Positions 18,853 through 27,506 of a stretch of 64,000 nt of DNA are shown here, one piece after another. This DNA is from Micrococcus flavus (GTDB lineage: Bacteria > Actinomycetota > Actinomycetes > Actinomycetales > Micrococcaceae). How positions within the stretch are numbered: the first letter of the stretch is position 1; every line of letters begins with the position of its first letter. The stretch spans positions 2,356,001 through 2,420,000 of the forward strand of contig NZ_JACHMC010000001.1 of assembly GCF_014204815.1 (NCBI RefSeq), in the 5' to 3' direction. Under the pieces are notes generated by a model. That model did not search any database, was not told where the DNA came from, and was given only the letters and a program-made list of their open reading frames with translations. The position numbers were made by a program, and so were the translations under genes.

Positions 18853-18873
18853 CCCGCAGAACCGTTCTGCGGG
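18853..18873 (+). promoter_or_regulatory. Small hairpin just upstream of rpsR with a CCG loop
   Basis: CCCGCAGAA and TTCTGCGGG (9 bp, perfect) close a 3-base CCG loop in the 210-bp ssb-rpsR gap, 24 bases before the rpsR start. A CCG displayed in a loop is the recognition feature of known S6:S18 leaders, so this could be a second autoregulatory site; it could equally be a processing or pausing hairpin. Confidence 0.4.
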
Positions 18874-18897
18874 CTCCAGAGAAGAGGGAGCACCACG

Positions 18898-19137
18898 ATG
18901 GCGAAGGCTGAACTCCGCAAGCCCAAACCGAAGTCCAACCCGCTCAAGGCCGCCAAGATCACCGAGATCGACTACAAGGACGTGGCCCTGCTGCGCAAGT
19001 TCATCTCCGACCGCGGGAAGATCCGCGCCCGTCGTGTGACCGGCGTGACCGTCCAGGAGCAGCGCAAGATCGCCCAGGCCGTCAAGAACGCCCGCGAGGT
19101 GGCCCTGCTGCCCTACGCCGGCGCCGGCCGCGGCTGA
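18898..19137 (+). CDS. rpsR: 30S ribosomal protein S18
   Basis: 79 residues. Core [30 protein letters not shown] and [19 protein letters not shown] identify S18, the 16S-binding partner of S6. The N-terminus is Lys-rich and shows no zinc-binding CxxC pattern, so it is the zinc-independent (C-minus) type. Shine-Dalgarno AGAGAAGAGGGAG. Confidence 0.97.
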   Translation: MAKAELRKPKPKSNPLKAAKITEIDYKDVALLRKFISDRGKIRARRVTGVTVQEQRKIAQAVKNAREVALLPYAGAGRG

Positions 19138-19164
19138 TCGAGCGAGCAGAGGAGAGGAACGACA

Positions 19165-19629
19165 ATGGCAAAGCTCATCCTGACCCAGGAGGTCGCCGGC
19201 CTCGGCACCGACGGTGACGTCGTCGAGGTCAAGAACGGGTACGCCCGCAACTACCTGCTCCCGCGCGGTTTCGCCACCGTGTGGACCAAGGGCGGGGAGA
19301 AGCAGGTCGAGTCGCTGCAGGCGTCCCGCGCCGCGCGCGCCGCGGCCTCGCTCGAGGACGCCCAGGCCCAGGCCCAGAAGCTGCAGTCGGCCACCGTGCG
19401 CATCGACCGCAAGGCCGGTGAGGAGGGCCGCCTGTTCGGCGCCGTCCAGGCCGCCGACGTGGCCGAGGCGATCGAGGCCGCCGGTCTCGGCACCGTCTCG
19501 AAGCGCCAGGTGACCCTTCCGGCCCACATCAAGGCCGTGGGCCACCACGAGGCCCAGGTGCGCCTGCACGACGAGGTCGTCGCGACCGTCGCGCTGCAGG
19601 TCGTGGCCGCCAAGGACTCCAAGAAGTGA
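19165..19629 (+). CDS. rplI: 50S ribosomal protein L9
   Basis: 154 residues. N-terminal domain [35 protein letters not shown], a long connecting helix (Ala/Arg/Glu/Gln-rich, about 40-75), and the C-terminal 23S-contacting domain ([20 protein letters not shown]). Shine-Dalgarno AGAGGAG before ATG. In related genomes dnaB follows directly; here about 16 kb of transport and catabolic genes intervene. Confidence 0.98.
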   Translation: MAKLILTQEVAGLGTDGDVVEVKNGYARNYLLPRGFATVWTKGGEKQVESLQASRAARAAASLEDAQAQAQKLQSATVRIDRKAGEEGRLFGAVQAADVAEAIEAAGLGTVSKRQVTLPAHIKAVGHHEAQVRLHDEVVATVALQVVAAKDSKK

Positions 19630-19693
19630 CCATCCGCTTCTGACGGCGTCCCGGCCCCGCACCGGACGCCGCCCGGCCTCCCCGTGAGGCCCC

Positions 19694-19739
19694 CGACGAC
19701 GCCCCGTCCGTTCCGCTGGAACGGGCGGGGCGTCGTCGT
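19694..19739 (+). terminator. Hairpin terminator of the rpsF-rplI operon
   Basis: CGACGACGCCCCG...TTCC pairs with GGAA...CGGGGCGTCGTCG over about 20 bp with a 4-base loop and one small bulge, about 65 bp after the rplI stop codon. It shares its GACGACGCCCCG arm with the terminator at 11273-11323. Confidence 0.75.
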
Positions 19740-19778
19740 GCGCGCATCCGGCCCGCGGCAGGGGGGACAATGGCGGGC

Positions 19779-20987
19779 ATGGCCGACCCCCGACACCCCG
19801 CCCGGACCGACGCGCCGCGGCCACCCCTATGGACGCGGCAGTTCGTGCTGGTGGGGGTCACGTACTTCTTCGTGGCCATGATCTTCTACTCCCTCATGAC
19901 CGCGATGGCCGCGTACGCGGCGCTGCGGTTCGGCGCGGACGACGCGCAGGCCGGGCTGGTGGTGGGGGCGTTCGTGCTCGGCGCGGTGGTCACGCGCGTG
20001 ACCACCACCCCAGCGGCGACGGCGTGGGGCCGGGGACGCGTGCTGCGCGCCGCCCTGGTGCTCTACGTGCTGACGTCCGCGGCGTACCTGTGGGCGGACA
20101 CGCTGCCGGCGCTCGTGGCGGTGCGGTTCCTCAACGGCATGTGCTTCGGGGCGGCCGGCACCGTCCTGGCCACGGCGGTGCAGGCGATCGTCCCGCCGAC
20201 GCGGCGCTCCGAGGGGACGGGCTGGTTCTCCACGGCCATGACCATCGCGGGGGCGGCCGGGCCGGTCCTCGCGTTCCAGCTGGCGGAGGGCCCCGGGCCT
20301 GACGCCCTGTTCCTCGCCTGCACGGGCTTCACGACGGCGGCCCTGCTGGTCTCGCTGCTGCTGCGGGTCCCGGAGGACACGCGCACGGGCCGGTTCCGCC
20401 TGCACCGGGCGGCGGTGTTCTCTCCGGAGGCGGCTCCCGTGGCGGTGGTGGCCATGGTGGCCGGCTTCGCGTACGGCGGGATCCTGGCGTTCCTCGGCGG
20501 GTACGCCTCCGGTCAGGGCCTGGACCCGTCCCTGCCCGGCCTGTTCTTCGTGCTGTTCGCGGTGGGGACCATCGCGGGCCGCGCGGTCGTGGGGCCGCTG
20601 CACGACCGCCGCGGGGACAACGCCGTGGTCTACCCGATCCTGGCCGGCCTCGCGGTGTCCTACGTGATCCTGGCGCTCTGGCCCGGGTCGGCGGGCATGC
20701 TCGTGGCCGGCGCGGTGCTGGGGCTGAGCTACGGCCCGGGGATCAGCGTGTTCCAGACGATCGCGGCGCAGGTGGTGCCGGCGTCGTCGGTGGGGGTGGC
20801 CATGGGCACGTACTTCCTGCTCCTGGACCTGGGCACCGGCCTCGGGCCGGTGGTGTTGGGCCTGCTGGTGGCGGCCGCGGGCGTCCCCGCCATGTACCTG
20901 GCCTGCGCGGGGCTCGTGGCGTCCCTGGCCGGGTACTACGCCCTCGTGCACGGGCGGCGGGAGATCGCGCGGCGGCCGTCCGCGTGA
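19779..20987 (+). CDS. Major facilitator superfamily transporter
   Basis: 402 residues with 12 predicted membrane helices, e.g. FVLVGVTYFFVAMIFYSLMTAMAAYAA and GLVVGAFVLGAVVTRVTTTP. The loop between helices 2 and 3 (TTTPAATAWGRGRVL) replaces the usual GxxxDRxGRR signature, while RAVVGPLHDRRGDNAVV after helix 8 resembles it. Most similar in shape to drug/sugar efflux MFS proteins, but the substrate cannot be read from sequence. ATG 19770 also exists; ATG 19779 is preferred because GACAAT lies 7 bases upstream in the leaderless layout. Confidence 0.85.
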   Translation: MADPRHPARTDAPRPPLWTRQFVLVGVTYFFVAMIFYSLMTAMAAYAALRFGADDAQAGLVVGAFVLGAVVTRVTTTPAATAWGRGRVLRAALVLYVLTSAAYLWADTLPALVAVRFLNGMCFGAAGTVLATAVQAIVPPTRRSEGTGWFSTAMTIAGAAGPVLAFQLAEGPGPDALFLACTGFTTAALLVSLLLRVPEDTRTGRFRLHRAAVFSPEAAPVAVVAMVAGFAYGGILAFLGGYASGQGLDPSLPGLFFVLFAVGTIAGRAVVGPLHDRRGDNAVVYPILAGLAVSYVILALWPGSAGMLVAGAVLGLSYGPGISVFQTIAAQVVPASSVGVAMGTYFLLLDLGTGLGPVVLGLLVAAAGVPAMYLACAGLVASLAGYYALVHGRREIARRPSA

Positions 20988-21002
20988 CGTGTGCCGGCAG
21001 AC

Positions 21003-21050
21003 GGGACGACCCCGTGCCGCGGGCTCTGCCGCGCGGCACGGGGTCGTCCC
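21003..21050. terminator. Hairpin terminator between convergent genes
   Basis: GGGACGACCCCGTGCCGCG (21003-21021) and its exact complement at 21032-21050 form a 19-bp stem around a 10-base loop. It lies just after the MFS stop codon and before the stop of the convergent small membrane gene. Confidence 0.85.
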
Positions 21051-21089
21051 GCCCGGAGCCGCCGCGCCGGCGGCCCCCGGGGCCGCGGG

Positions 21090-21323
21090 TCACTTGGTCA
21101 GCGAGCGGGACTCCTGCTCCTCGAGCTTGAGAGCGGTGCCGAGGGCGATGAAGGTGGGCGCCCACTCGCCGGTGAACAGGCCCCAGCGGTCGGCCTGGGG
21201 CTTGGACTCGTCGGCGCCGAAGCGGGACACGGCCCAGGCGACCCACGTCAGCCCGACAGAGGCCAGGCCGGCCGCGAACATGTAGTCGGACTTGATGCCC
21301 AGGGAGGAGATGGTCTTCAGCAT
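21090..21323 (-). CDS. Small membrane protein, function unknown
   Basis: 77 residues with one or two hydrophobic segments (YMFAAGLASVGLTWVAWAVSRF and WAPTFIALGTALKL) and a charged C-terminus. The ATG at 21321-21323 has AAAGG upstream; the longer frame to 21398 has an unconvincing start. The repeated phrase FTGEWAPTFIALG suggests a conserved small protein, but I do not recognise the family. Confidence 0.6.
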   Translation of the reverse strand: MLKTISSLGIKSDYMFAAGLASVGLTWVAWAVSRFGADESKPQADRWGLFTGEWAPTFIALGTALKLEEQESRSLTK

Positions 21324-21574
21324 GGTGATGCCTTTCCGAGAGGGGTGGATCGATCCGTCGCAGAGCGCTCGAGACGTTCGTCCTGCGACACAGTCCATCG
21401 CACCGGCTCAGTGCTCTCACGTCCAGGTGTCAGGTGCGGAAGAGCGATGACTTTTTCCTCGCACAGCCCCGGCGCGCCTCAGGGGTGGTCATGGGGGCGG
21501 ATCCGTGGTGGCGTGGCGGCAGAGCTGGCCCCGGGCATCCGGTCCGGGGCCGCCCGACACCCAGGAGGACTCCC

Positions 21575-21952
21575 ATGAGCAGCGAGACCCGCACCGACCG
21601 CTTCGCCGCCGCCCTGCACCGCATGGACGAGGGCGACCCCGCCCCGCTGCTGGAGCAGTTCGCCGAGGGCGCCACGCTGCAGCGACCCGAGAAGGACGCC
21701 TCCGGCGCCGCCCAGGACCCCGAGGCGTTCTGGCAGCAGTACCGCGACGTCTTCTCGAGCCTCTCCACCGAGTTCTCCGCGGTGCGCGAGGAGGGCGACC
21801 TCGGCGTGCTGGAGTGGACCTCCACCGGCACCCTCACCACCGGCCGTGAGGTCTCCTACGCCGGGGTCTCCCTGCTGGAGTTCTCGGGGGACGAGGTGGA
21901 GCGGTTCGCCACGTACTACGACACCGCGGCCTTCGTCTCGCCGGAGGCCTGA
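21575..21952 (+). CDS. SnoaL-like / NTF2-fold protein
   Basis: 125 residues. The pattern AALHRMDEGDPAPLLEQFAEGATLQRP, then EAFWQQYRDVFSSLSTEFSAV and SLLEFSGDEVERFATYYDTAAF, matches the SnoaL-like NTF2 superfamily (small ligand-binding or isomerase-like domains). No catalytic assignment is possible. ATG 21575 has a Shine-Dalgarno CAGGAGG; the upstream extension is rejected. Confidence 0.75.
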   Translation: MSSETRTDRFAAALHRMDEGDPAPLLEQFAEGATLQRPEKDASGAAQDPEAFWQQYRDVFSSLSTEFSAVREEGDLGVLEWTSTGTLTTGREVSYAGVSLLEFSGDEVERFATYYDTAAFVSPEA

Positions 21953-21984
21953 GCGTCCTTGACGCCTCGGACCGCCCTGCCCGG

Positions 21985-23151
21985 TCACGGCAGCCGCTCG
22001 GCACGCTCCTCGCGGTGGGAGGGCCGACCCCCGCGCACGCCGGACCAGGCCGGCTCCGCGGCGGGCAGGGTCGACCACGGGCGGCCGTCCAGCTCGCCGA
22101 TGTGCACGAGCGCGTCCCCGCGGTGCACCAGCGGGGCCTCGGCGCGGCCGATCACCACGCCGCTCAGCTCGGCGCTCACGTGGGCCAGGCGGCGTCCGAA
22201 CGAGTTGTAGAGCGCGCCGATCCGCTCGCCCGCGCGCACGGTCTGCCCGAGGGACACGTCCAGGTGCAGCAGCCCGTCGGCGCGGGCGCGCACCCAGCTG
22301 GAGCGCCACACCACGTGGGTGCCGGGGTCGGTCGCCACGCTCGCGTCGTCCTCACCGGTGGCGTCGACGGCGGGGGGCACCTCGTCGTCGTCGGCGGGGG
22401 TGAGCCCGACGTCGGCGGCGCGGACCATGCCCAGGTGCGCCAGGACCCGGAGGACGCCGTCCACGCCGGGGACGATCGCGTACTCGTCGAAGCGCCACGC
22501 CTCCCCGGCCTCGTAGAGCAGCACGCGGGCGCCGGTCTCGCGGGCGGCGGCGCGCAGGGACCCGTCCCGCAGGCGGGCGTGGTACATCACGGGCGCGCCG
22601 AACGCCTCGGCGAGGGAGCGGGTCTGCGGGTCCTCGAGGTCGCAGCGGATCTGGGGGAGGTTGGAGCGGCGGTCGGCGCCGGAGTGCAGGTCGATCCCCA
22701 CCTCGGCGCGGGCGATCACCTGCGTCATCATCAGGTGCGCGATCCGCGCCGCCAGCGACCCGCGCGCCGAGCCGGGGAAGGAGCGGTTCAGGTCCCGGCG
22801 GTCGGGCAGGTAGCGGTCCCCCGCCTGCACGCCGAGCACGTTGACGATCGGCACCGCCAGCAGCGTGCCGCGCAGGGCGGTGGGGTCCAGGCGCTCGAGC
22901 ACGCGGCGGATCACCTCGATGCCCACCACCTCGTCCCCGTGGATCGCGGCGGAGACCCACACGGTCGGGCCGTCGTGGCGTCCGTGGAGGACGTGCACGG
23001 GCAGGGACACCTCGGCGCCGGTCACCAGGCGGGAGATCGGCAGGGAGACCTCCCGACGCCGGCCGGGGCGCACCTCGGCGTCGCCCAGGCGGAAGGGTTC
23101 GCGTCGGGGCGCGCGGGGGGCCGGACGACGCGCGGGGCCGGGCTCCGTCAC
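21985..23151 (-). CDS. Succinylglutamate desuccinylase / aspartoacylase family protein
   Basis: 388 residues. Zinc carboxypeptidase-like deacylase: VSAAIHGDEVVGIEVIRR gives zinc ligands His and Glu, RDLNRSFPG the substrate Arg, and VGIDLHSGADRRSNLPQIR the third zinc ligand His. The C-terminal 120 residues contain a barrel-like segment (LHLDVSLGQTVRAGERIGALY...). GTG start overlaps the stop codon of the preceding gene (GTGA, 23148-23151), indicating translational coupling. Neighbours are a zinc-protease-family protein and RimK, so it may remove or process amino-acid tails added by RimK (inference). Confidence 0.85.
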   Translation of the reverse strand: MTEPGPARRPAPRAPRREPFRLGDAEVRPGRRREVSLPISRLVTGAEVSLPVHVLHGRHDGPTVWVSAAIHGDEVVGIEVIRRVLERLDPTALRGTLLAVPIVNVLGVQAGDRYLPDRRDLNRSFPGSARGSLAARIAHLMMTQVIARAEVGIDLHSGADRRSNLPQIRCDLEDPQTRSLAEAFGAPVMYHARLRDGSLRAAARETGARVLLYEAGEAWRFDEYAIVPGVDGVLRVLAHLGMVRAADVGLTPADDDEVPPAVDATGEDDASVATDPGTHVVWRSSWVRARADGLLHLDVSLGQTVRAGERIGALYNSFGRRLAHVSAELSGVVIGRAEAPLVHRGDALVHIGELDGRPWSTLPAAEPAWSGVRGGRPSHREERAERLP

Positions 23152-23702
23152 GACCGGCCCCGGTTCCGGCGGCGCACCCCGCGGGGCGGCTCCCCGCCGA
23201 GGTAGGAGGCGGCGGGGTCCACGAGGAAGCCCTGGGCCAGGGCGGTGCGGCCCACGAGCATGCGGAAGCCCATCTCGTCCCGGTCCGTGAGGGTGACCTC
23301 GGCCTCCACGGTGCGCCCGGCCAGGCGCAGCGGCATGAGCACCACGAACCGGTCCTGCACCTCCCCGTTCGAGGAGCGCACGGTGCGCACGTCCTCCACG
23401 GGCAGGTCCACGGTGCGCGCGTCCGCGGTGGAGCCCTGCCAGGGGTGCACCTCGAAGCGCACGCGGTCCTCGCCGTGGTCCCCGGTGTGCCGCTCGATCC
23501 GGAAGGCGTGCAGCGCGGAGGTGCGGGCGCCGGTGTCGACCTTGGCCTTGACCCACGGGGTCAGCGCGTCCGGCAGGCCGACCCACTCGCGCCAGCCGAC
23601 GACGACGGGCGCCTCGGCGGGGCCCTCGGCCCCCGCAGGGACCGTGGGGAGATCTGCCGCCGCGGGCTCGCGCGTGTGGTTGGATTCCGTCACGTGACCC
23701 AT
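23148..23702 (-). CDS. RimB-like ATP-dependent zinc protease family protein (retropepsin-like)
   Basis: 184 residues. The family motif VGWREWVGLPDALTPWVKAKVDTGARTSALHAF (quoted in part: WVKAKVDTGARTSALHA) carries a DTGA aspartic-protease-like signature near residue 55, and MGFRMLVGRTAL resembles the second psi-loop. Despite the family name, the fold is retropepsin-like. In Pseudomonas the equivalent RimB acts with RimK in modifying ribosomal protein S6. The start codon lies only 17 bp from the divergent rimK start; an internal GTG at 23693 is an alternative. It is coupled to the deacylase gene downstream. Confidence 0.8.
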   Translation of the reverse strand: MGHVTESNHTREPAAADLPTVPAGAEGPAEAPVVVGWREWVGLPDALTPWVKAKVDTGARTSALHAFRIERHTGDHGEDRVRFEVHPWQGSTADARTVDLPVEDVRTVRSSNGEVQDRFVVLMPLRLAGRTVEAEVTLTDRDEMGFRMLVGRTALAQGFLVDPAASYLGGEPPRGVRRRNRGRS

Positions 23703-23719
23703 CTTCGCAGGAACCCCGC

Positions 23720-24973
23720 ATGAAGCTCGCGATCCTCTCCCGCTCCCTGCGCGCCTACTCGACGCAGCGTCTGAAGGCCGCCGCCCTGGACCGCGGCCAC
23801 CAGGTGAAGGTCCTGGACACGCTGCGGTTCGGCATCGACCTCAGCTCCCCGGAGCCGGACCTGATGTTCCGCGGCCGCCCGCTGTCCGCGTACGACGCCG
23901 TGCTCCCGCGCATCGGCAACTCCGTGACGTACTTCGGCACCGCCGTGGTGCGCCAGTTCGAGCAGATGGACGTGTACACGCCCAACACGGCCGCCGGCAT
24001 CATGAACTCCCGGGACAAGCTGCGCGCCAGCCAGATCCTCTCCCGCCACGGCATCGACCAGCCGGCCACCGTGTTCGTGCGCAACCGCGGTGAGGTCGCG
24101 AAGGCCATCGACATGGTGGGCGGCGCCCCCGTGGTCATCAAGCTGCTCGAGGGCACGCAGGGCATCGGCGTGATCCTGGCGCCCACCAAGAAGGTGGCCG
24201 AGGCCATCATCGAGACGCTGCACGGCACCAACCAGCAGGTCCTCATCCAGCGGTTCGTGGAGGAGTCCAAGGGCAAGGACGTCCGCGCCCTGGTGGTGGG
24301 GGACCGCGTGGTGGCGGCCATGCGGCGCCGCGCGCAGGGGGACGAGTTCCGCTCCAACGTGCACCGCGGCGGCACCGTGGAGGAGGTCACGCTCTCCGAG
24401 GAGTACGCCGAGACCGCCGTCCGCGCGGCCCGGATCATGGGCCTGCACGTGGCCGGCGTGGACATGCTCGAGGGTGAGAACGGCCCGCTGGTCATGGAGG
24501 TCAACTCCTCGCCGGGTCTCGAGGGCATCGAGCGCGCCACCGGCCTGGACGTGGCCGGGGCGATCGTGGACTACATCGCGGACCAGGCCGGCTTCCCGGA
24601 CATCGACGTGCGCCAGCGCCTGGCCGTGTCCACCGGCTACGGGGTGGCGGAGATCGCGGTGTTCGCCGGCTCGGACATGGTGGGGCAGTCCATCGAGGAC
24701 TCCGGTCTGCTGGCCAAGGACCTGCAGGTCCTCACGCTGCACCGTGGGGCCTCCGTGTTCCCCAATCCCGCGGACGGCAAGGTCCTCGAGGAGGGGGACC
24801 GCCTGCTTTGCTTCGGCAAGCTGGAGAACATGCGCGCGCTCATCCCGGCCCGCTCGTCGCGCCCCAAGCGGGTGCGGAAGCTGCCGAAGGACGCCCTGCC
24901 CGAGCCCACCGCGGCCGGCGGGACCGTGGACCCCGCCGGCGACGACGCCGTGGACTCCGGCGCCCGCGACTGA
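23720..24973 (+). CDS. rimK: RimK-type alpha-L-glutamate ligase with fused TrkA-C domain
   Basis: 417 residues. Residues 1-290 are a complete ATP-grasp RimK (MKLAILSRSLRAYSTQRL, RIGNSVTYFGTAVVRQFE, KLLEGTQGIGVILA, FVEESKGKDVRALVVGDRVVAAMRRRA, LVMEVNSSPGLEGIE), which adds glutamates to a protein C-terminus, classically S6. Residues about 300-375 (GVAEIAVFAGSDMVGQSIED...GDRLLCFGKLENMRAL) are an RCK_C/TrkA-C ligand-binding domain, as in potassium-channel regulators. The fusion implies control by a small ligand, possibly a nucleotide (inference). The S6 gene itself is 6 kb away and its product ends QKISAE, with a C-terminal Glu. Confidence 0.88.
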   Translation: MKLAILSRSLRAYSTQRLKAAALDRGHQVKVLDTLRFGIDLSSPEPDLMFRGRPLSAYDAVLPRIGNSVTYFGTAVVRQFEQMDVYTPNTAAGIMNSRDKLRASQILSRHGIDQPATVFVRNRGEVAKAIDMVGGAPVVIKLLEGTQGIGVILAPTKKVAEAIIETLHGTNQQVLIQRFVEESKGKDVRALVVGDRVVAAMRRRAQGDEFRSNVHRGGTVEEVTLSEEYAETAVRAARIMGLHVAGVDMLEGENGPLVMEVNSSPGLEGIERATGLDVAGAIVDYIADQAGFPDIDVRQRLAVSTGYGVAEIAVFAGSDMVGQSIEDSGLLAKDLQVLTLHRGASVFPNPADGKVLEEGDRLLCFGKLENMRALIPARSSRPKRVRKLPKDALPEPTAAGGTVDPAGDDAVDSGARD

Positions 24974-24991
24974 CCCGGGCCCCGCCCCCGG

Positions 24992-26224
24992 TCAGCGGGT
25001 GGCATGCGGGGCGAACGCGCCGATCCCCGTGAGGTGCCGGCCCAGGGTCAGCTGGTGGACCTCGTCCGTGCCCTCGTAGGTGCGCACCGACTCGAGGTTG
25101 TTGGCGTGGCGCAGCGGCGAGTGCTCGAGGGTGACGCCGTTGCCGCCCAGCATCTCGCGGGCGTCGCGGGCGATCCCGATGGCCACCCGGCAGTTGTCCA
25201 GCTTGCCGGTGGAGATCATCGCCGGGGTCAGGGTCCCGGCGTCCTTGGCCCGGCCGATCTGGTGGGCCAGCAGGTAGCCGCGGTTGATCGCCACGGCCAT
25301 GTCCGCGAGCTTCGCCTGGGTGAGCTGGTAGGAGGCCAGGGGCGCGCCGAACTGGGTGCGCCCCATGGTGTAGTCCAGGACGGCGTCGAACGAGTCCCGC
25401 GCGGCGCCCATGGCGCCCCACACGATCCCGTAGCGGGCCTCGTTGAGGCACTGGAACGGGCCCTTGAGGCCGATAGCGGAGTCCGCCGGGAGGATCGCGT
25501 CCGCAGGCAGGCGGACGTCCTCCAGGTGCAGCTCCGTCTGGATCGAGGCGCGCATGGAGAGCTTGCCCGTGATGGCCTCGGCGGTGAAGCCGGGGGTGTC
25601 CGTGGGCACCACGAAGCCGCGGACCCCGCGGCCGTCCCCGATCTCCCCGGTCTGGGCCCAGACGATCGCGACGTCGGCGATGGTCCCCAGCCCGATCCAC
25701 CGCTTGGTCCCGTTGAGGACCCAGTCCCCGCCGGCCTCCTGGCGGGCCGTGGTGGTCATGGACGCCGGGTCGGAGCCGGCGCCGGGCTCGGTGAGGCCGA
25801 AGCAGCCCACGGCCTCGCCCGCCGTCATCCGCGGCAGCCAGTGCTCCTTCTGCTCCTCGGAGCCGTGCTTGTGGATCGCGCCCATGGCCAGGGAGCCCTG
25901 CACGGAGACGAAGGTGCGCAGGCCGGAGTCGCCAGCCTCGAGCTCCTGCGCGGCCAGCCCGTACTCCACCGCGGAGCGGCCGGGGCAGCCGTAGCCGGCG
26001 TAGGGCATGCCCAGCACGCCGAGCCGGCCCATCTCCGGGACGATCTCCCGCGGGAAGACCGCGTCCTCGTACCAGGAGGCGATGTGCGGGCGGATGTGCT
26101 CGTCCACGAAGGCGCGGACGGCCAGCGCGGTGGCCTTCTCCTGCTCGGAGAACAGGGCGTCCAGGCCGACGACGTCGACGCGGCCGAGGAAGGAGTCGGA
26201 CTCGGCGTGGAAGGGGGTGCTCAT
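24992..26224 (-). CDS. gcdH: Acyl-CoA dehydrogenase, glutaryl-CoA dehydrogenase-like
   Basis: 410 residues, FAD flavoprotein. YGCPGRSAVEYGLAAQELE, SGLRTFVSVQGSLAM, GCFGLTEPGAGSDPASM and SVRTYEGTDEVHQLTLGRHLTGIGAF follow glutaryl-CoA dehydrogenases closely. The Arg in SGLRT corresponds to the residue that binds the gamma-carboxylate of glutaryl-CoA, and the Glu of TYEGT is the catalytic base. It would convert glutaryl-CoA to crotonyl-CoA and CO2. Last gene of a four-gene run with a CoA-transferase, a truncated thioesterase and a second dehydrogenase. The gene symbol is my best family match; a related branched or short-chain substrate is possible. Confidence 0.75.
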   Translation of the reverse strand: MSTPFHAESDSFLGRVDVVGLDALFSEQEKATALAVRAFVDEHIRPHIASWYEDAVFPREIVPEMGRLGVLGMPYAGYGCPGRSAVEYGLAAQELEAGDSGLRTFVSVQGSLAMGAIHKHGSEEQKEHWLPRMTAGEAVGCFGLTEPGAGSDPASMTTTARQEAGGDWVLNGTKRWIGLGTIADVAIVWAQTGEIGDGRGVRGFVVPTDTPGFTAEAITGKLSMRASIQTELHLEDVRLPADAILPADSAIGLKGPFQCLNEARYGIVWGAMGAARDSFDAVLDYTMGRTQFGAPLASYQLTQAKLADMAVAINRGYLLAHQIGRAKDAGTLTPAMISTGKLDNCRVAIGIARDAREMLGGNGVTLEHSPLRHANNLESVRTYEGTDEVHQLTLGRHLTGIGAFAPHATR

Positions 26225-26253
26225 GATCGGTGTCCTCTCGGGGGGTGGGTCGG

Positions 26254-27465
26254 TCAGCGGCGCTTGCGGGTGAAGGCGGAGATGCCGGTGATCTCCCGGC
26301 CCACGATCAGGGCCTGCATGGAGTCGGTGCCCTCGTAGGTGGAGACGACCTCCATGTCCGTCATGTGGCGGGCGATGTGGTTCTCCAGCAGCAGGCCCTG
26401 GCCGGCCAGCATGTCCCGGGCCTCGCGGCACATCGCCAGGGCCTTGCGGGAGGTGGTCATCTTCACCAGGGAGGCCATCGCGTCCGTGAGCCGGTCCTGC
26501 TCGGCGAGCTCCGCCATGCGGCGGCACATCAGCTGCATGGACACCAGGTCCGAGAGCATCGTGGCCAGCTTCTCCTGCACGAGCTGGTAGGAGCCGATCG
26601 GGGCGGAGAACTGCTCGCGCTCCAGGGCGTACCGGGCGGCGATCTCGAAGGCCGCCATGCCGTGGCCCAGAGCCTCCCACGAGGCGCCGCCGCGGGTCGC
26701 CTTGAGGACCCGGTTGACGCCCGCGAAGGACTCGCACCCCGCCAGACGGTTCTCCTCGGGGATGCGCAGGCCCTCGATGCGGATGTCGGCCTGGTGGATG
26801 GCCCGCTTGCCGATCTTGCCGGTGATGACCTCGGGGCGGTAGCCCTCCGGGTGGCGGCCGTCGTCGTCCTTCTCGACCACGAACGCCTTGACCTGGCCGT
26901 CCGCCTCATCCCGGGCATACAGGACGATCACGTCGCCGGCGGCGCCGTTGCCGATCCAGCGCTTGTGGCCGTCGATGATCCACGAGTCCCCGTCCCGCCG
27001 GGCCGACGTCTCGAGGGACACGGAGTCGGACCCGTGCGCGGGCTCGGTCAGGGCGAACCCGCCGGTCTTCTCCAGGCGGGCCATCGCCGGCAGCCAGCGC
27101 TGGCGCTGCTCCTCGTTGCCGAGGATGTAGATGGAGCCCATGCCGAGGTTGGCGTGCACGCCCAGGAACGTGTTCACCGAGCCGTCCACGCGGCCCATCT
27201 CCCGGGCCACGATCCCGGCCTGCAGCCGCGACATCCCGGGGCAGCCGTAGCCCTGGATGTACGTGCCCACGATCCCGGTCTCGCGCAGGGCCGGGAGGAT
27301 CCCGTAGGGGAACTCGGCGCGCTCCCAGTGGTCGTTGATCACGGGCTCCACGTGCTCGAGCGCGAAGGATCGCACCCGGTCCCGCAGGGCGAGCGTGTCG
27401 GCGTCGAGCTCCTCGTCCAGGAGGAGGAAGTCCGGGTGCTCGATGACGGGGGTGAGGGATGCCAT
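26254..27465 (-). CDS. Acyl-CoA dehydrogenase, second paralogue
   Basis: 403 residues, about the same family as its neighbour: YGCPGMSRLQAGIVAREM, GGFALTEPAHGSDSVSLE, KRWIGNGAAGDVIVLYAR, and VVSTYEGTDSMQALIVGREITGISAF with the catalytic Glu. At the position of the carboxylate-binding Arg it has SVNTF, so glutaryl-CoA is unlikely and a non-carboxylated acyl-CoA is expected. It is separated by 29 bp from the downstream dehydrogenase. ATG 27465 is placed after a Shine-Dalgarno CAGGAG. Confidence 0.82.
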   Translation of the reverse strand: MASLTPVIEHPDFLLLDEELDADTLALRDRVRSFALEHVEPVINDHWERAEFPYGILPALRETGIVGTYIQGYGCPGMSRLQAGIVAREMGRVDGSVNTFLGVHANLGMGSIYILGNEEQRQRWLPAMARLEKTGGFALTEPAHGSDSVSLETSARRDGDSWIIDGHKRWIGNGAAGDVIVLYARDEADGQVKAFVVEKDDDGRHPEGYRPEVITGKIGKRAIHQADIRIEGLRIPEENRLAGCESFAGVNRVLKATRGGASWEALGHGMAAFEIAARYALEREQFSAPIGSYQLVQEKLATMLSDLVSMQLMCRRMAELAEQDRLTDAMASLVKMTTSRKALAMCREARDMLAGQGLLLENHIARHMTDMEVVSTYEGTDSMQALIVGREITGISAFTRKRR

Positions 27466-27506
27466 GTCAGGGTCTCCTGTCAGCGGGGGGCGGCGGTGCG
27501 CCGGGG

